A stretch of DNA of 20,549 nt. It comes from a virus. Positions 12,795 through 20,424 of the stretch are shown here, piece by piece (position 1 is the first letter of the stretch; the number at the start of each line of letters is the position of its first letter). The notes below the pieces were generated by a model that saw only the letters and a list, made by a program, of their open reading frames with translations, made no database searches and had not been told where the DNA came from. The DNA lies in IMG/VR virus record IMGVR_UViG_3300019487_000111, positions 1 to 20,549 of that record. The stretch is one strand, 5' to 3'. A program made the position numbers and the translations under genes.

Positions 12795-13151
12795 ATGGCG
12801 GTTCGGGCGTTTACCGTACTCGACAACAATCTGCGCGCACTTGCTGCGCAGTGGGCTGGTTTGCTGCAGACCACGGCCGATACCGGGGCGCCTGCCGAAG
12901 TGCCGGACTTTGCCGATCGTTCGGTGCAGGTCGAGGGCACGCTTGGAACCGGTGGCGTGGTGCGCATCGAGGGCAGCAACGATGGCACCAACTATGCGCC
13001 GTTGACTGACCCACAGGGCAATACGCTCGACTTCAACGCGGTGAATCGGATCGAACAGGTGCAGGAGATCACCCGCTACCTCCGTCCGCGCGTGACTGCT
13101 GGTGACGGTGGTACCAATTTCACCGTCACGCTATACGGACGCCGGCTGTGA
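12795..13151 (+). CDS. Virion-type protein, 118 aa
   Basis: Only 3 nt separate it from the preceding stop. A beta-rich core, VRIEGSNDGTNYAPLTDPQG, followed by LRPRVTAGDGGTNFTVTLYG, is a pattern I have seen in phage structural gene clusters. In such clusters 'GSNDGTN..PLTD.QG' marks small beta-sandwich proteins. The role is unknown; a minor head or tail component is the natural guess. Its stop overlaps the next start as GTGA. Confidence 0.75.
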   Translation: MAVRAFTVLDNNLRALAAQWAGLLQTTADTGAPAEVPDFADRSVQVEGTLGTGGVVRIEGSNDGTNYAPLTDPQGNTLDFNAVNRIEQVQEITRYLRPRVTAGDGGTNFTVTLYGRRL

Positions 13152-13642
13152 AAAATCCTTTCTCCAAGGGCATGGCCAACGATGAAATGAGTTTCACGGA
13201 AGCCTGCAATGTGTTGCGTTCCGGGGCCAAGTTCTGGCGCATGTGGGCGCAGGTCGAGCAGGCCGCCCAGGCAGTCGAGGCACAGTTCCAGGTGCAGGCC
13301 GAACGCGAACGCCTGGTCAAGCAACTGGGTGAACAGCGTGACGCGCTGGAAGCCCAGGTCAACATTGCACAGTCGGCCTTGGCACAAGCCAGGCAGGACG
13401 CAGCCGCACTGACCACCAAGGCCGAGGACGATGCACGAGCCATCCAGGAGGCCGCAAAGGCCGAGGCAGTACAGATCAAAGGTCAGGCAGACAAAGACGC
13501 GTGTGACATGTCTGACGCAAGAGCACTGCTACAGGCACAACTTGCCGAGCTCGATAATGTGCTCGCAGCCAAGCGTGGCGAGTTGGCAGGTATCGAATCC
13601 GTCATCGCTGAGGCGAGGGCGAAACTCGGCATGAACGGCTGA
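13148..13642 (+). CDS. Coiled-coil phage protein
   Basis: A 164-aa protein with GTGA coupling to the previous gene. Residues about 28-110 are a continuous heptad-like helix rich in Ala, Gln, Glu and Arg (VEQAAQAVEAQFQVQAERER, then LVKQLGEQRDALEAQ). A second coil, LLQAQLAELDNVLAAKRGEL, lies near the C-terminus. There is no signal peptide. The position within the virion cluster and the coil suggest an elongated or oligomeric assembly protein, but no family is recognised. Confidence 0.7.
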   Translation: MKNPFSKGMANDEMSFTEACNVLRSGAKFWRMWAQVEQAAQAVEAQFQVQAERERLVKQLGEQRDALEAQVNIAQSALAQARQDAAALTTKAEDDARAIQEAAKAEAVQIKGQADKDACDMSDARALLQAQLAELDNVLAAKRGELAGIESVIAEARAKLGMNG

Positions 13643-13651
13643 GGCGCCGGC

Positions 13652-14098
13652 ATGGTCGCCTCAATCACCTTCTTCAACAACTGGCGCGAGGCGATCGCCC
13701 GTGCCGTTGACCTGTCCTCGCCGCCGACCGTCAATGTCACCCTGCACACCTCGACTTTCGTGCCGGACAACGAGGCCGATGTCGTTTATGCCGATGTCAG
13801 CAACGAGCTCGCGACCGCGAACGGCTACACCAATGGCGGGCAAGCGCTCACCGGCCTCACCTGGACGCAATCGACCACGGTCGCGATCTTCGATGCCAAT
13901 GACACGGTGTGGACTGCCAGTGGGGGCTCCATTACGGCTAGATATGCCGTATTGCGCCTGGTCGGCACCTTCAACGGCCAGGTCGATCCGCTGATCGCCT
14001 ACATCCTGCTCGACGTCACGCCGGCGGATGTGACCGCCACTGATGGCAATACCCTGACTCTTCAGTGGAATGCGAGCGGCATTTCCAGGGTGACCTGA
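13652..14098 (+). CDS. Phage virion-type beta protein, 148 aa
   Basis: ATG 13652 has GAGG 7 nt upstream. The sequence carries a pattern common in phage structural clusters: FFNNWREAIARAVDLSSPPT, TFVPDNEADVVYADVSNELA, NGYTNGGQALTGLTW and an aspartate-rich FDANDTVWTASGG block, ending in IAYILLDV. I recall this arrangement in many temperate phages without a proven role. It is probably a small virion component. It is 1 nt before the next gene, which has AGGGTG as a possible ribosome site. Confidence 0.75.
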   Translation: MVASITFFNNWREAIARAVDLSSPPTVNVTLHTSTFVPDNEADVVYADVSNELATANGYTNGGQALTGLTWTQSTTVAIFDANDTVWTASGGSITARYAVLRLVGTFNGQVDPLIAYILLDVTPADVTATDGNTLTLQWNASGISRVT

Positions 14099-14099
14099 A

Positions 14100-14894
14100 A
14101 TGCTACTCCTGACCTCTACCAGCGATCTGGTCCGCGTCGTCACCGACGCCGCCGGCGACATCGAGGTTCACGCTTCATACATGGATCACAGCGCCGGCGT
14201 GTTCACCCCGGCGCGCACCAATACGGCTTCGATCACGACTGCGACCACGACCACCGTAGTCGCCTCGCCGGCTGCCAGCACGCAGCGCAACGTCAAGCAC
14301 CTGAACATCAGGAACAATCACGCTTCACAGGCGGTGCTGGTCACGGTGTTTCACACCGACGGCACCACGCAGGAGGATCTGTTCGAGTGCACCCTGCTCG
14401 CTGGTGAGGCGCTGATCTTCACGCAGGGCGGGGTGTGGCTGCACTACGATGTCAACGGCGGCACCTATCCGCAGGTGGGAGCGCAGGCTTCGCAGGCGGA
14501 AATGGAGGCGGCGACCTCGCTGGTGACCACGGTCTCGCCGGGGCGGCTGCACTTTCATCCCGGAGTGATCAAGCACTGGTATCGGGTCACGGTGTCCGGC
14601 GGCACGCCGACCCTGCAACAGAGTTACAACGTCACCTCGATCACGGATACCGCCACCGGCCAGTTGACCGTGACCATCGCGACCGACTATTCGAGTGCCG
14701 GCTATTGCATCCTGCATGGCTGCGAGCGCGCCAACACGACCACCACAGTCGCGAACGCGCGTCAGGACGAGATCAGGAATGCTACGCCTGCGGCGGGTTC
14801 TTATATCCACGAGTGTTGGGATGATTCCGCGACCAACAACGTACTGGCCGACCCTGCGACGTGGTACGGGGCCGGCCTTGGAGACTTCGCATGA
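14100..14894 (+). CDS. Conserved phage structural protein, 264 aa
   Basis: The protein begins MLLLTSTSDLVRVVTDAAGD and contains SPAASTQRNVKHLNIRNNHA, then HTDGTTQEDLFECTLLAGEA. This N-terminal beta domain recurs in phage virion clusters. The C-terminal half (from about 165) has SPGRLHFHPGVIKHWYRVTV and SYNVTSITDTATGQLTVTIA, a second domain also known from phage proteins and ending in a WYGAGLGD-like motif. The two domains may be exchanged as a unit between phages. The exact virion role is unknown; a baseplate, fibre or head-tail accessory is possible. The stop overlaps the next start as ATGA. Confidence 0.75.
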   Translation: MLLLTSTSDLVRVVTDAAGDIEVHASYMDHSAGVFTPARTNTASITTATTTTVVASPAASTQRNVKHLNIRNNHASQAVLVTVFHTDGTTQEDLFECTLLAGEALIFTQGGVWLHYDVNGGTYPQVGAQASQAEMEAATSLVTTVSPGRLHFHPGVIKHWYRVTVSGGTPTLQQSYNVTSITDTATGQLTVTIATDYSSAGYCILHGCERANTTTTVANARQDEIRNATPAAGSYIHECWDDSATNNVLADPATWYGAGLGDFA

Positions 14895-15217
14895 GCGCTA
14901 CTTTCTACGAACGCATTCTGCGCACCGGCGATTACGAGAATGACGGTGGCTACATCGACATCGAGGAATTTGAAGACCTTCTGGTCATGTACGAGGCTGG
15001 CGAGGTTGGTGCTGCCCTGATCAAGTCGCGGTTTTCCTGCACGACTCCGCAGGCTGACGATGTCGATGACATCCTCGCGACCATTCCCAATCCGCTGCTC
15101 GGTGTGCTGGTGCGTGCGCGTTGGGCGCATCTGGTAGCGGCGATCTGCCGGAGCGGCTTGCGGGGTGTCGCCGCCTACGATACGCCGGCCGAACTTGAGG
15201 CGGAGCTTGGGGTTTGA
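14891..15217 (+). CDS. Hypothetical protein, 108 aa
   Basis: ATGA-coupled, with GGAG 7 nt before ATG 14891. The product is acidic at the front (YENDGGYIDIEEFEDLLVMY) and helical with hydrophobic faces behind (NPLLGVLVRARWAHLVAAIC). I do not recognise it. No membrane anchor, metal site or repeats are seen. Position suggests a virion or assembly function. Confidence 0.65.
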   Translation: MSATFYERILRTGDYENDGGYIDIEEFEDLLVMYEAGEVGAALIKSRFSCTTPQADDVDDILATIPNPLLGVLVRARWAHLVAAICRSGLRGVAAYDTPAELEAELGV

Positions 15218-15219
15218 GC

Positions 15220-15714
15220 ATGCGCGCACCTGACGTTCAGTTCGTTGCGATCATCTTTGCCGATGGCTCGCTCGGCATCATGCAGTTCGTGGTGCGCGAG
15301 TTTGCGCAAGGTGGCGGTGTGCAGTTGGAGCGCGAGCCGACCGACGAAGCAATCGGCATCGAGATCATGCGCTCGGCGTTCGACAGCGAGCCGGTAAGCT
15401 GGCGCCGGATCAGCGCCGGGGATGTACCACGGGAGCGCGAGTTCCGCAGTGCGTGGACGGATGATGGCCGTGTCATCGTACACGATCTGTCACGGGCGCG
15501 TTCGATTCATCTTGTCCGCCTGCGCGCAGAGCGCGATGAACGCCTCAGGCTGCTTGATTCCGATTGGATGCGGGCTACCGGCCAGCGCCGGGCAGGTGAA
15601 GCCGACGGCATCGAAGCGCAACGGCAGGCATTGCGCGACATGCCAACTACCTTGGCACCAGCACTGTCTGCGGCGCAGACCATCGCAGAACTGAAAGCGA
15701 TCCGGCTGCCATAG
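15220..15714 (+). CDS. Tail-assembly-chaperone-like protein
   Basis: A 164-aa protein; ATG 15220 is preferred to TTG 15214. The N-terminal half is beta-rich (VQFVAIIFADGSLGIMQFVV). The segment from FRSAWTDDGRVIVHDLSRAR to ERDERLRLLDSDWMRATGQR and ending in QRQALRDMP resembles a domain found in many phage tail proteins. Its 'R..RD.LL..SDW....RQALRD' pattern is that of the tail assembly chaperone (PF16778) group. Such domains help fold or place fibres in contractile and long-tailed phages, so finding one in a podovirus-type cluster is notable. A fibre chaperone is plausible; the family call is from pattern recall only. Confidence 0.65.
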   Translation: MRAPDVQFVAIIFADGSLGIMQFVVREFAQGGGVQLEREPTDEAIGIEIMRSAFDSEPVSWRRISAGDVPREREFRSAWTDDGRVIVHDLSRARSIHLVRLRAERDERLRLLDSDWMRATGQRRAGEADGIEAQRQALRDMPTTLAPALSAAQTIAELKAIRLP

Positions 15715-15721
15715 GAGCCAA

Positions 15722-16471
15722 GTGGCCTCTTACATCAGCATCGTCACGGTCGAGCGCGCCTCGAACAATCCGCCTTCCGCCACGCCGCCGAACATCCCGA
15801 ACATTCAGGAGGTCACGGTCCCGGCTGGCGCCACCTTTTGCCTGCTGCTGATCGGCGGCTACGGCACCCCGGCCAACTGGCTCGACGCGGCCAACTTCGA
15901 TCTGGCCGGTCAGGCGTTCACCGTAGTCGCTGACACGGATGGCCAGACCGCGCAGGAACAGTTGTGGGTCTGCCGCCTCAACAACCCGCGCACCGGCATG
16001 TTCAAGGGGACGTGGACGTGGGATGGCGCCAACAATGAGGGCCTGACCTTCCACTTCCTGTTTGCGAGCAACGTTGATCTGGCGAACCCGATCCGTAGCT
16101 CCACCACGACGCAGCAGAACACGACCATCAGCGGCCTGAGCGCAGAACCGCTGGACCTGACGGTATTCTTCAGTTCCGGCTTCGGCACCAGCCCGGCGCA
16201 CGGCAGCGGCACCAACCGGCTGAACGACTACACCTTCAACAGCAACGTCACCGAGGTCAGCACCGGCGACGATCTGGAATCCTGCACCATCACCAACAAC
16301 GGCAATGGCAGCAACGCCGGCATCGTGCTCAGGCACCAATACCCGGTGCCGGAAGGACAGTCCAAGATCAGCGATGGCGAACTCGCCGCCATTCATGGCG
16401 ACGACCACTTCCAAGCGGAAATGACCGGGCTGGAAAACTGGTTCCGAAGTGACTGGAAGATCGCGGCATGA
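15722..16471 (+). CDS. Hypothetical virion-type protein, 249 aa
   Basis: GTG start at 15722, with AGGAG 4 nt upstream. The sequence is beta-rich with many Asn, Thr and Gly residues (VTVPAGATFCLLLIGGYGTP; TTTQQNTTISGLSAEPLDLT), which fits a surface-exposed or fibre-like protein. No signal peptide or catalytic motif is seen. It ends in ENWFRSDWKIAA, and the next protein begins with a similar WFDEDWI motif. The stop overlaps the next ATG as ATGA. The function is unknown. Confidence 0.7.
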   Translation: MASYISIVTVERASNNPPSATPPNIPNIQEVTVPAGATFCLLLIGGYGTPANWLDAANFDLAGQAFTVVADTDGQTAQEQLWVCRLNNPRTGMFKGTWTWDGANNEGLTFHFLFASNVDLANPIRSSTTTQQNTTISGLSAEPLDLTVFFSSGFGTSPAHGSGTNRLNDYTFNSNVTEVSTGDDLESCTITNNGNGSNAGIVLRHQYPVPEGQSKISDGELAAIHGDDHFQAEMTGLENWFRSDWKIAA

Positions 16472-16995
16472 GCGATTTTCGTCTTGAGCAGTGGTTCGAC
16501 GAGGACTGGATCATTCAGGCTGGTGCCGGGGTCACGATTCAGGTGCCGGTCGCCGATCTGGTGCTCGCAGGCTTCGCGCCAACTGTGCGCACGCCGCGCA
16601 CCATCCAGGTTCCGCTCGCGACCCTGACGCTGACTGGATTCGCGCCATCGGTTGTGGTCGGCATCAACATTCAGGTGCCACTCGCGACTCTGACCTTGCA
16701 AGGCTTTGCGCCGGTGGTGCTCACTCCGCGCGTCGTGCAGGTGCCAGCAGGCGTGCTGCCGCTGCTCGGCTTCGCGCCGACGGTGTTGACTCCGCGGACC
16801 ATCCAGGTTCCGCTCGCGACCCTGACGCTGACTGGATTCGCGCCCGCGGTCGTCATCGGCCAGAACGTCGTGATCCAGGTGCCGGTAGGTATTCTGACCC
16901 TGCAAGGCTTCGCGCCAGATGTGGTGGTCAGCGGTGCACCTGCAGCAAATGACGAGGAATGGATCATACGTGCGCGTCGCCGCCGGCAACGCTGA
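16468..16995 (+). CDS. Tandem 22-residue repeat protein
   Basis: A 175-aa protein made almost wholly of six tandem repeats from residue about 22 to 158. The consensus is IQVPLATLTLTGFAP followed by a variable VVxTPR or VVVGI linker. Each unit is mostly beta and hydrophobic with a fixed GFAP turn. The N-terminus (FRLEQWFDEDWIIQAG) and the C-terminus (NDEEWIIRARRRRQR) share a WI motif, and the basic tail may bind nucleic acid or a partner. A 47-bp stretch is identical between repeats 2 and 5, showing recent duplication or gene conversion. Similar 'LTLTGFAPT' repeats occur in phage proteins of unknown role. It could be a fibre-like or surface protein. Confidence 0.75.
   Translation: MSDFRLEQWFDEDWIIQAGAGVTIQVPVADLVLAGFAPTVRTPRTIQVPLATLTLTGFAPSVVVGINIQVPLATLTLQGFAPVVLTPRVVQVPAGVLPLLGFAPTVLTPRTIQVPLATLTLTGFAPAVVIGQNVVIQVPVGILTLQGFAPDVVVSGAPAANDEEWIIRARRRRQR
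16600..16646 (+). repeat. 47-bp direct repeat, copy 1
   Basis: Identical to 16798-16844, 198 bp downstream (66 codons, three 22-residue units). It encodes TIQVPLATLTLTGFAP in frame. Identity at the silent positions points to recent duplication rather than protein-level conservation alone. Confidence 0.9.
16798..16844 (+). repeat. 47-bp direct repeat, copy 2
   Basis: The second identical copy, in repeat unit 5 of the tandem-repeat protein. The two copies could recombine to delete or add three units without shifting the frame. Confidence 0.9.
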
Positions 16996-17010
16996 CTCAC
17001 GCGTGCTCTT
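16992..17010 (+). repeat. Stop-codon-linked repeat, copy 2
   Basis: CTGACTCACGCG then TG and CTCTT, matching 11111-11129 at 17 of 19 positions. Its TGA is the stop of the repeat-protein gene. The 62-bp gap that follows (16996-17057) ends with GAGGTG for the next gene and shows no other structure. Confidence 0.5.
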
Positions 17011-17057
17011 CCTGAATCGCTGGACTTGCCCGCATCATGGCGATTGCGAGGTGACCC

Positions 17058-17612
17058 GTGGCCGCGAGCAAACTGGAAATGGTGAATGGCGCGCTGATTG
17101 AACTCGGCGCCATTACCTTGTCGTCATTGTCTGGACCTGCACTCGAAGTTGAAATCGCCAATCGGATCTACGATCAGGTCTATGGCGATTTGCTGGGTAA
17201 GGCGCCGTGGCGCTTTGCAGTCAAGAAAGCCGATCTCTCGCACCTGGTTGCAGCACCGCTCAACGAATGGAGCGATCAGTTCGATCTGCCGGCGCAATGC
17301 GTGCGTATCGTGCGAGTCTATCCCGATCAACCATTCGAAGTGTTCGAGGGCAAGGTCTACGCCAATGCCAGTTCATTGGCGGTGGATTACGTCGAGCGCG
17401 TCTCAGAATCCCTGCTGCCGCCGCCGTTCGTGCGCTTGGTCGCACTTGAGCTCGCGGTACGCATGTGCATCGCGATCACCAATGACGTAGAGCTCAAGAA
17501 AACCTTGCAGCAGGATGTCCGCATGCAATTTGCGGCTGCCCTCGCTGCCGATGCCCAGCAGCGACCGAATGTGCCATTGCGGGCATCGCCATTCGTGGAT
17601 GTGCGCTACTGA
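17058..17612 (+). CDS. Tail tubular protein A-like (adaptor)
   Basis: A 184-aa protein, close to T7 gp11 (196 aa), in the gp11 position directly before the nozzle gene. The opening ASKLEMVNGALIELGAITLS followed by the IYDQVYGDLLGKAPWRFAVK segment matches the helical N-terminal part of podophage adaptor proteins. A mid-section QFDLPAQCVRIVRVYPDQPF and ARMC-type helices near the end complete it. It would join the portal ring to the tail nozzle. The GTG at 17058 is supported by GAGGTG about 4-5 nt upstream. The stop overlaps the next start (TGATG). Confidence 0.85.
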   Translation: MAASKLEMVNGALIELGAITLSSLSGPALEVEIANRIYDQVYGDLLGKAPWRFAVKKADLSHLVAAPLNEWSDQFDLPAQCVRIVRVYPDQPFEVFEGKVYANASSLAVDYVERVSESLLPPPFVRLVALELAVRMCIAITNDVELKKTLQQDVRMQFAAALAADAQQRPNVPLRASPFVDVRY

Positions 17613-19930
17613 TGACACGCATCAGCGTCTTCAAATCGAACTTCACCTCGGGCGTGTTGGACCCGCGCCTGAAGTCGCGAGCCGACATCCAGCACTATCA
17701 GAATGGCTGCGAGATCGGCGACAACGTGGTGGTCCTGCCATTCGGCGGTTGCCGCCGTCGCGGGGGCATGCGTTTCGTGTCTGAGATCCCGGCAGCAGTC
17801 GCAGGCGATGGGCAGCTTGCCGCGTTCAGCTACAACTCCACCGATGTGCAGTATCTGCTGGCATTCGTCGAGCAGCGCATCTACTTTTTCCGCAATGGCG
17901 CACTCATCACCAACATCAATGGTTCCGGCAACGACTATCTGGTGAGCCCGTGGCCGATCACGATCGCCAGGCAGCTGCGCTTTGCGCAAACCGCGGATGC
18001 CATGGTGATCGTGCACCCGGACCATGCGCCGCGGCTGTTGGTTCGCGGCGCCAATGATTCGACTTGGACGCTCTCGACCATCACTTTCGATTTCATTCCG
18101 CAGATCGATTACAACGATGCCTCATCGCCGACCCCGACTTCCGAAGTGCAGGATGTAACTTTCACCAGCTTCAGCATCGGCAATACCTTCAAACTGGACC
18201 TCGAGGGTGTGCTCACCGAGGCGATCACCTATGACACCGATACCACGGCGGTGGCCAATCGCATCGCCCGCGCACTTGGCAAATTGTGGAACACCGGCAA
18301 TGGCGATGTGACCTGCGCGTTTCAGTCAGGTTCTACCTATCGGGTAACGTTCCAAGGCGCGGCTGCGCGCAATTACAACCTGATGACCGGCTATGCCACG
18401 ACCGGCAGCGGCACGATCGCGGTCACCTCCATCACCAACGGCGTGCCGCGTACTGAAAATGCTTGGTCGGCGACCCGCGGCTACCCGCGCACCGTCACGT
18501 TCTATGAGGGGCGCCTGGTGTTCGGTGGCAGCAGAAGCCGCCCACAGACGGTGTTCATGTCGGCTTCCACCGCGCTGTTCAATTTCAATATCGGCGAGGG
18601 TCTTGACGACGACGCCATCATGAAGACGCTGGATACTGATCAGGTCAATGCGATTCAGAACATCATTCCTGGTCGGCATCTGCAGATCTACACCGAAGGC
18701 GCCGAATTCTTCGTGCCGGATTTTCCGATCACCCCGGAAAATTCCAACTTTCGCACCCAAACCACCTACGGCAGCGCGCGCGTGCGCCCGGTGCAATTCG
18801 AAGGTGCGACGCTGTTCCTCGATCATTTCGGGCGCGGACTGCACCAGTTTGTCTACAACGACGTCGAGGCGGCCTACAGCGCGATCAGCCTGTCGCGACT
18901 TGCTGCCGATCTGCTCAATACGCCGGTCGATTTGGCGGTGCAGAAGTCGCTCAATGACGAAAGTGCCAACTACGTCTATCTGGTCAACACCGATGGCACC
19001 GTGGCGGTACTCAATGCCTTGCGGGCTGAGGAGATCGCAGCCTGGACGCCGTGGAATACGGAGGGTCAGTTCTTGTCGGTGGCAGTACTCGGCGAGCAGG
19101 TCTACTTCCTGGTCCGGCGTGTCAGTGGCACCGGTGCCAGCGCTTGGTACATCGAACGGCACGATTTGAATGCGTATCTGGATTCCTCGGTGATCGACAG
19201 TGGTCCGACCGTGGTAAACATTGCAAATGTGCGTTTTGAAGAGGCGTTTTTCGGCAGCAATAGCTTCATGCGTCTGGTCGATACCAGTGCTGTGCACGGT
19301 CTGGTGGGTGGCGAAAGCATCGTGGTTGCCGGAGTCAACGGCAGCGAGCATCACAACATCAATGGCTCCTGGACCGTGAATGCGGTTTTTGATCCTGACA
19401 CCATCCGCATCGGCAACAATGTCACGGGTCCGATCAAGGGTTCCTACGTTTCGGGCGGTACCATCACTTATGGCACCGACACAACCGTCACCGGACTTTC
19501 GCATCTGAATGGAATCCTCTGTCGGGTGCGTGCCGACGGTGCGATTCTTGCCAGCCAGATCCCATCAGGCGGCAGCATTACCACGGAAATCCCGGCCACC
19601 ATCGTCGAAGTCGGCAGATGGTTCCAGCCGCGGGTGAAACTGTTACCGCCCGCAGTCGCCTTTTCGGATGGACTGAGGCAGCTGCGGCGCGGGCGTCTTG
19701 CCCGCACGCGCGTACATGTTCGGCAAACGCAGGGACTGCTAGTGAATGGCTACCCGATGCCTGAGCGCTATCTCGACCTCGATCCGCTCGATACCGCGCC
19801 GGCGGCATTGACCGGCACCTTTGAGGTGCGACTCAATGGTTGGGGCGTGATGCAGGCAATCGATTTCACCCAGGAACATCCGCTGCCGCTGACCCTGTTG
19901 GCGGTGGAATACGAAGGGAGCATGAACTGA
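17612..19930 (+). CDS. Tail tubular protein B-like (nozzle)
   Basis: A 772-aa protein, comparable to T7 gp12 (794 aa) and next to the gp11-like gene. It starts SVFKSNFTSGVLDPRLKSRA, then IQHYQNGCEIGDNVVVLPFG and RRRGGMRFVSEI, the family's N-terminal signature for podophage nozzle proteins. Most of the rest is beta-propeller-like (RGYPRTVTFYEGRLVFGGSR; IYTEGAEFFVPDFPITPENS). A FN3-like or inserted segment lies at about 540-640. The C-terminus contains TGTFEVRLNGWGVMQAIDFT. It forms the hexameric tip of the short tail. Translation is coupled at both ends (TGATG). Confidence 0.88.
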   Translation: MTRISVFKSNFTSGVLDPRLKSRADIQHYQNGCEIGDNVVVLPFGGCRRRGGMRFVSEIPAAVAGDGQLAAFSYNSTDVQYLLAFVEQRIYFFRNGALITNINGSGNDYLVSPWPITIARQLRFAQTADAMVIVHPDHAPRLLVRGANDSTWTLSTITFDFIPQIDYNDASSPTPTSEVQDVTFTSFSIGNTFKLDLEGVLTEAITYDTDTTAVANRIARALGKLWNTGNGDVTCAFQSGSTYRVTFQGAAARNYNLMTGYATTGSGTIAVTSITNGVPRTENAWSATRGYPRTVTFYEGRLVFGGSRSRPQTVFMSASTALFNFNIGEGLDDDAIMKTLDTDQVNAIQNIIPGRHLQIYTEGAEFFVPDFPITPENSNFRTQTTYGSARVRPVQFEGATLFLDHFGRGLHQFVYNDVEAAYSAISLSRLAADLLNTPVDLAVQKSLNDESANYVYLVNTDGTVAVLNALRAEEIAAWTPWNTEGQFLSVAVLGEQVYFLVRRVSGTGASAWYIERHDLNAYLDSSVIDSGPTVVNIANVRFEEAFFGSNSFMRLVDTSAVHGLVGGESIVVAGVNGSEHHNINGSWTVNAVFDPDTIRIGNNVTGPIKGSYVSGGTITYGTDTTVTGLSHLNGILCRVRADGAILASQIPSGGSITTEIPATIVEVGRWFQPRVKLLPPAVAFSDGLRQLRRGRLARTRVHVRQTQGLLVNGYPMPERYLDLDPLDTAPAALTGTFEVRLNGWGVMQAIDFTQEHPLPLTLLAVEYEGSMN

Positions 19931-20424
19931 TGGGCGCTCCAGCCACCCTTTTTTTCATTTTCGCTGCAGCCGGTTCCGCAGCTGCGGCTTATGGCAACTA
20001 CCAGCAAGGCAAAGCGACACAGTACGAATACCAGCGCCAGGCCGAGCAGGAGAAACTGGCCGCCCGTGATCGCGAAATTGAACGGCGCAATCGGCTCTTG
20101 AGAGCACTTTCGCAGCGCACCGTCGCAGCCGCTGCCGGTGGCTCCTCGCTCGAGGGCTCACCGGCCGCGCTCATCAACCGCGACGTGCGCGAGTTCAATC
20201 TCGAGTCGCTGTCGTCAGAGGCTTCGAGCGCCTCGACCCAGGCCGGCCTGCGTGCGGCCGGCACCAACGCGCGTCGCATCGGCACCATCAAGGCGGTCGG
20301 CAACCTGCTCGACTTCGCCACTGCGGTATCGCAGACTCGGGTCAACAAGCCACGCACCCGCAGCAGCGGCAGCCCGCGCACGCAGACCCAGACCGGCACT
20401 ATTTCGAGCGGCAAGCGTGGCTAA
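19930..20424 (+). CDS. Internal virion protein, gp14-like
   Basis: A 164-aa protein in the T7 gp14 position. A hydrophobic, alanine-rich N-terminus (ATLFFIFAAAGSAAAAYGNY, residues 4-23) is followed by a long charged helix (YEYQRQAEQEKLAARDREIE). After it come GGSSLEGSPAALINRDVREF and a small-residue coil. Proteins of this type form part of the ejection apparatus and can insert in the host envelope; the role is inferred from position and layout. ATG 19930 overlaps the previous stop (TGATG); the frame is open further upstream but the nozzle gene occupies that DNA. Confidence 0.75.
   Translation: MGAPATLFFIFAAAGSAAAAYGNYQQGKATQYEYQRQAEQEKLAARDREIERRNRLLRALSQRTVAAAAGGSSLEGSPAALINRDVREFNLESLSSEASSASTQAGLRAAGTNARRIGTIKAVGNLLDFATAVSQTRVNKPRTRSSGSPRTQTQTGTISSGKRG

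Noticed and set aside
16519-16940. Tandem repeats as a CRISPR array or diversity-generating template
   Set aside because: The repeats are in frame, encode protein units of 22 residues, and have no unique spacers. No reverse transcriptase gene is in the window.
18326-19504. 392-aa open frame on the minus strand
   Set aside because: It lies wholly opposite the nozzle gene, has no ribosome site or family pattern, and is a typical shadow frame in GC-rich DNA.
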